A stretch of 9,182 nt of DNA from Bacteroidota bacterium (lineage in GTDB: Bacteria; Bacteroidota; Bacteroidia; Flavobacteriales; Flavobacteriaceae). This document shows positions 6,624 to 9,182 of this stretch, piece after piece. How positions within the stretch are numbered: position 1 is the stretch's first letter; the number at the start of each line of letters is the position of its first letter. The DNA lies in NCBI GenBank assembly GCA_947483095.1, contig CANKLD010000046.1, forward strand, positions 1-9,182. Reading direction: 5' to 3'. A model generated the notes under the pieces. The model was not told the DNA's origin. It worked only from the letters and a program-made list of their open reading frames with translations, and did no database searches. The position numbers were made by a program, and so were the translations under genes.

Positions 6624-7277
6624 TTATTTGTTACTCATTGCAGAAAGCATTCCTCCGTATACATTGTTCAATGAAGACAAGTTGGACGTTAATGATTGCA
6701 TTTGTTGGTTTAATTTTACACTGTTTTCTGCAACTTCTTCATTCAATTGAGTGGTTTTAGAAGCGCTATCCAATTGAATTTTATACAATGCGTTAATCGA
6801 TTCCATTTGATTTGCAGCCAATGTTAACTCATCACTGTATTTTTTAGTAGAAGCCAATGACTCTGCAGTAGGTGCAATAGTTTTAGATGCTTCTTCAAAG
6901 TTTTTAATACTTTTACCAAGGCTTTCCATTAATTGACCATCAATTTTAGCTTCTTTTAACATGGCATCTAATTTTTTTGATAACATGCCTTCAGCATCTC
7001 CATCAGCATTTGATTGTGCTTTGTTTGCTTTAGCAGGGGCAGCATGTTCATCAACTAATTGTGGATATACATTTTCCCAATGGTAATCAACTTCCGGTTG
7101 TTCAAAAGCAGATAATCCAAATATTAAAGCTTCTGTTACAAGACCTAAAGTTAACATGGCATTACCTGTCAATGGACCTAATTCATAGTGAGTAATTTTA
7201 AATAATGCTCCAACGATTACTACCGCCGCTCCCATACCGTAAGCGAAATTCATTGCTTTTTTGCTTAATATTGCCAT
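6624..7277 (-). CDS. gldL: T9SS/gliding motor protein GldL
   Basis: GldL (PorL) is the inner-membrane stator of the T9SS motor; a pentamer surrounds the GldM helix and uses the proton gradient to drive it. The product is 217 residues. Two transmembrane helices are visible, about 9-27 and 38-57, joined by a short periplasmic loop (THYELGPLTGN). All the intramembrane residues I know to be important in F. johnsoniae GldL are present at the same numbers: Tyr13, Lys27, His30 and Glu49. Residues about 60-217 form the cytoplasmic tail, rich in Ala, Ser, Gln and Leu with long helical and coiled-coil-like stretches (for example 95-125 and 155-205). It starts at ATG 7277, 43 nt after the gldK stop, and ends in tandem TAA codons. 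Confidence 0.96.
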   Translation of the reverse strand: MAILSKKAMNFAYGMGAAVVIVGALFKITHYELGPLTGNAMLTLGLVTEALIFGLSAFEQPEVDYHWENVYPQLVDEHAAPAKANKAQSNADGDAEGMLSKKLDAMLKEAKIDGQLMESLGKSIKNFEEASKTIAPTAESLASTKKYSDELTLAANQMESINALYKIQLDSASKTTQLNEEVAENSVKLNQQMQSLTSNLSSLNNVYGGMLSAMSNK

Positions 7278-7303
7278 AATAAAAATAATTTAGTTTAGTT
7301 AAT

Positions 7304-7330
7304 GTTTGTTTGTTTATTGTTTATTGTTTA
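7304..7330. repeat. Short tandem repeat at the gldK-gldL junction
   Basis: Plus-strand sequence GTTT-GTTT followed by GTTTATT, GTTTATT and a partial GTTTA: two and a half 7-bp units plus 4-bp units. The array covers the gldK stop codon (7321-7323) and the start of the intergenic leader. On the coding strand it reads as an A-rich AATAAAC repeat that supplies several closely spaced TAA triplets. Confidence 0.5.
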
Positions 7331-8766
7331 CTTTTCTTTGTTAATTTTCCTGTTGTTTGAGTTCCCATATAATCTTGAACTGTTCTAAATCCAATATAAC
7401 TTCTTGCGGTATCAGCATATTCATAATCTCTGGCACTCACTTGTATGTAATAGGCTGCGTCTTTCCAAGAACCCCCTCTAACTACTTTTCTTTTATTATC
7501 TAAATCTTGAACAGAAGGGTTCATCGTTGAGGTAAATTCATAAGAAGCACTATCATAGGAATCAGAAGTCCATTCAGCTACGTTTCCAGCCATATTGTAT
7601 AAACCATATCCATTTGGATCATACGATTTTACCTCTACAGTATATAAAGAATTATCCGCTGCATAATCTCCTCTGTTAGGTTTGAAATTAGCTAAGAAAC
7701 ATCCTCTATCATTTTTAGTATAAGGACCACCCCAAGGATACATTCCAGATTCTAAACCTCCTCTAGCAGCATATTCCCATTCTGCCTCTGAAGGCAATCT
7801 GAATGAATTGACTTGATTTCTTCCTTTTTTCTTTTTTATGTAAGCGTTTTTGTAGGATGTTCTCCAAGCACAAAAGGCTCTAGCTTGTGTCCATTTAACT
7901 CCAACAACAGGGTAATCTGAATAAGCCTGATGCCAAAAATAATCATTGTGCATAGGGTCATTGAAGGAATAATTAAAATCCTTTACCCAAGCAGTTGTAT
8001 CGGGATAAATTGGTTCATCCTCTGGTTTCATATAACTGGATCTAGGTTTTTTCAAAAGTTGCTCTTTAGCAGCTTTGTGAATATCCATCCAAGTATAACG
8101 ATAAACCAATTTACTTACATCCATGGTTTTTAAACCATTGTACGAATCATCAGGAGATAAATACATTTCATCCATCACCTGAGAATAGGCTTCATCAGGA
8201 TATTTATTTGCCGCTTTAATTAATTTTAATTTTGGATCGCGATTTAATTTATTATCTACTGTTACATTCGTAGTCGCTTTATTAAACATATATGTTTCAT
8301 AAGGAGAAGAAGGAGAAGCTTTAGGATTTTTAGATACATCTCCATTTAAATAGGCGTAATCATTAATACTTGCCTTACCGCCACCATTTGTTGCGCCAGT
8401 AGTATTTCCTCCAGAAGCACCCATTATACTCATTGATGGATTAGCAGCCATTTCAGCTAAATTTACTCTAATTATAGAATCTTTAACCCAATCTACAAAT
8501 TGACGGTATTCTTTATTACTAATTTCAGTTTCGTCCATATAAAAAGAACGAACAGTTACCGTTTTTGTGTTCGCATCTTGAGTATTTGCAGCATCATCAC
8601 TTGATCTACCCATAATAAAGGCACCGCCAGGAATTAAAACTGTACCAAAAGGTTTCTCTGGGTGCCATTTTTTTCCTTTAACCCCAACTAGTTCTCCTTT
8701 ATCACTTGAACCGCCGCAGCCAACAAGCAAGAATAAAATTGCGGTAAATGCAATAAACTTCTTCAT
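7321..8766 (-). CDS. gldK: T9SS/gliding motility lipoprotein GldK
   Basis: GldK (PorK) is an outer-membrane lipoprotein that forms the periplasmic ring with GldN. The product is 481 residues from ATG 8766. I chose this start because it gives a lipoprotein signal, MKKFIAFTAILFLLVGC, with Cys17 as the lipidation site; the frame stays open further upstream (ATG at 8826), but that would bury the signal. The rest is a formylglycine-generating-enzyme-like (FGE/sulfatase-modifying, PF03781) fold: IPGGAFIMG (45-53), a long insertion (about 100-270), then YPVVGVKWTQARAFCAWR (285-302), FRLPSEAEWEYAARGG (322-337), GYGLYNMAGNVAEWTSD (386-402) and RGGSWKD (430-436) to GFRTVQD. The Cys pair of active FGE enzymes is absent after RGGSW, consistent with a structural role. 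The insertion includes a Gly/Asn/Thr/Ser-rich patch (116-133). It is first in the gldKLMN operon. Confidence 0.96.
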   Translation of the reverse strand: MKKFIAFTAILFLLVGCGGSSDKGELVGVKGKKWHPEKPFGTVLIPGGAFIMGRSSDDAANTQDANTKTVTVRSFYMDETEISNKEYRQFVDWVKDSIIRVNLAEMAANPSMSIMGASGGNTTGATNGGGKASINDYAYLNGDVSKNPKASPSSPYETYMFNKATTNVTVDNKLNRDPKLKLIKAANKYPDEAYSQVMDEMYLSPDDSYNGLKTMDVSKLVYRYTWMDIHKAAKEQLLKKPRSSYMKPEDEPIYPDTTAWVKDFNYSFNDPMHNDYFWHQAYSDYPVVGVKWTQARAFCAWRTSYKNAYIKKKKGRNQVNSFRLPSEAEWEYAARGGLESGMYPWGGPYTKNDRGCFLANFKPNRGDYAADNSLYTVEVKSYDPNGYGLYNMAGNVAEWTSDSYDSASYEFTSTMNPSVQDLDNKRKVVRGGSWKDAAYYIQVSARDYEYADTARSYIGFRTVQDYMGTQTTGKLTKKSKQ

Positions 8767-8804
8767 ATGCGTTTGTATTATTTGTATTTTTGTGTTTGAG
8801 GGCA

Positions 8805-8835
8805 TAAATTTATTTAATATTTTCATAAAAAACAA
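8805..8835 (-). promoter_or_regulatory. Candidate promoter of the gldKLMN operon
   Basis: On the minus strand a TTG (8835-8833) is followed after exactly 20 nt by TAAATTTA (8812-8805). This is one base from the Bacteroidota -7 consensus TAnnTTTG, and the spacing falls in the usual range of about 17-23. Transcription would begin near 8798, giving a leader of roughly 30 nt before the gldK ATG at 8766. It lies downstream of the terminator of the preceding gene, which supports an independent operon promoter. Confidence 0.4.
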
Positions 8836-8859
8836 TTTTTTTTTAATTTCAAAGACGCT

Positions 8860-8910
8860 AAAAAAGGCTGTTATTAAACAATTTTCAATTTAACTATTTG
8901 TTAAATAACA
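8860..8910 (-). terminator. Probable terminator of the arginase-family gene, stem overlapping its stop codon
   Basis: On the minus strand TGTTATTTAACAA (8910-8898) pairs with TTGTTTAATAACA (8881-8869): a 13-bp stem with one internal mismatch and a 16-nt loop. GCC and six T (8865-8860) follow. The 5' arm contains the last codons and TAA stop (8903-8901) of the upstream gene. The 3-nt gap before the T tract makes it less canonical than the gldN terminator. Confidence 0.55.
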
Positions 8911-9182
8911 CTTTTTCTTTGTGCTTTCCACCATCTTTCAGGCATTTCATTATTACAAGCCACAATATATTCTTCATGTGAACAGGGTAATAACGTGTTT
9001 CTTTTTAATTTATTATTTAATGGCAATATAAAAGGTATTTCAATCCACCATCTTTCGGTTTTATCACTCTTATAAAAAATCAACTCTTCCTCTTCTAAAG
9101 GCACGATATACTTCAAATAATTGTCTTTACTGCCAAAAGGATATTCATTAGATCGATAATGAAAACCTTCGATAAAATACCA
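8901..9182 (-). CDS. C-terminal end of probable formimidoylglutamase (arginase/ureohydrolase family), 5' part outside window
   Basis: The last 93 residues of a protein read from the right window edge without interruption; an internal TTG at 9116 is not a credible start because the frame stays open upstream of it. Visible features are an opening WYFIEGFHYR, then KTERWWIEIP, LLPCSHEEY and a closing EMPERWWKAQRK. I recognise this pattern of paired Trp-Trp motifs as the C-terminal tail of the proteins annotated formimidoylglutamase in Flavobacteriaceae, which commonly sit upstream of gldK. Members of that ureohydrolase family use a Mn2+ pair to hydrolyse guanidino or formimino groups, but the metal-binding region lies outside the window, so activity and substrate cannot be judged. 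Its stop codon is embedded in a terminator-like stem. Confidence 0.6.
   Translation of the reverse strand, partial: WYFIEGFHYRSNEYPFGSKDNYLKYIVPLEEEELIFYKSDKTERWWIEIPFILPLNNKLKRNTLLPCSHEEYIVACNNEMPERWWKAQRKSVI

Noticed and set aside
7930..8133. Plus-strand open frame of 67 codons opposite gldK.
   Set aside because: Antisense to the conserved insertion of GldK; no supporting signal.
8767..8835. Upstream extension of gldK to ATG 8826 or TTG 8835.
   Set aside because: It would put 20 or more residues ahead of the lipoprotein signal and would include the predicted promoter and leader.
1..9182. CRISPR arrays, insertion sequences, tRNA or rRNA genes, or phage genes.
   Set aside because: I looked for spaced direct repeats, transposase-like frames, terminal inverted repeats and tRNA-like folds and saw none; coding sequence fills nearly all of the window.

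Overview
The window is about 9.2 kb of AT-rich DNA from a member of the Bacteroidota, almost certainly a Flavobacterium-like gliding bacterium. Three things point there. It carries a complete gldK-gldL-gldM-gldN cluster, the core of the type IX secretion system (T9SS) and gliding motor. Candidate promoters resemble the Bacteroidota TTG / TAnnTTTG pattern. Start codons lack clear Shine-Dalgarno sequences and have A-rich leaders instead.

Layout from left to right: (1) 1-1424, minus strand, an ABC-F family ATPase that runs off the left edge. (2) 1425-1495, a short divergent promoter region. (3) 1496-1876, plus strand, a DUF983 zinc-ribbon membrane protein, the only plus-strand gene. (4) 1877-2923, minus, a DAO-type FAD-dependent oxidoreductase whose stop codon directly abuts that of the DUF983 gene. 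(5) 2947-3927, minus, a secreted protein joining about seven MORN repeats to a retropepsin-like aspartic protease domain. (6) 3928-4047, a -7 promoter box for gene 5 and a strong intrinsic terminator for the gld operon. (7) 4048-8766, minus, gldN, gldM, gldL and gldK, transcribed in the order K-L-M-N. (8) 8767-8900, the gldK promoter region and a terminator for the preceding gene. (9) 8901-9182, minus, the C-terminal end of a probable formimidoylglutamase/arginase-family protein that runs off the right edge.

GldL and GldM form the proton-driven inner-membrane motor, and the residues known to matter in the motor (GldL Tyr13, Lys27, His30, Glu49; GldM Arg9) are all present at the same numbers. 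GldK (lipoprotein) and GldN (exported) form the periplasmic ring under the outer membrane. The operon appears bounded by terminators on both sides. The MORN-protease gene and the oxidoreductase gene, 23 nt apart, look like a separate two-gene unit.

No gene-free stretch exceeds 300 bases. Most of the window is a conserved T9SS locus. The least ordinary items are the MORN/aspartic-protease fusion placed directly after gldN, the 11-bp hairpin next to the gldM start codon, and a terminator stem that contains the stop codon of the gene upstream of gldK. I see no clear evidence of a wholly new system.
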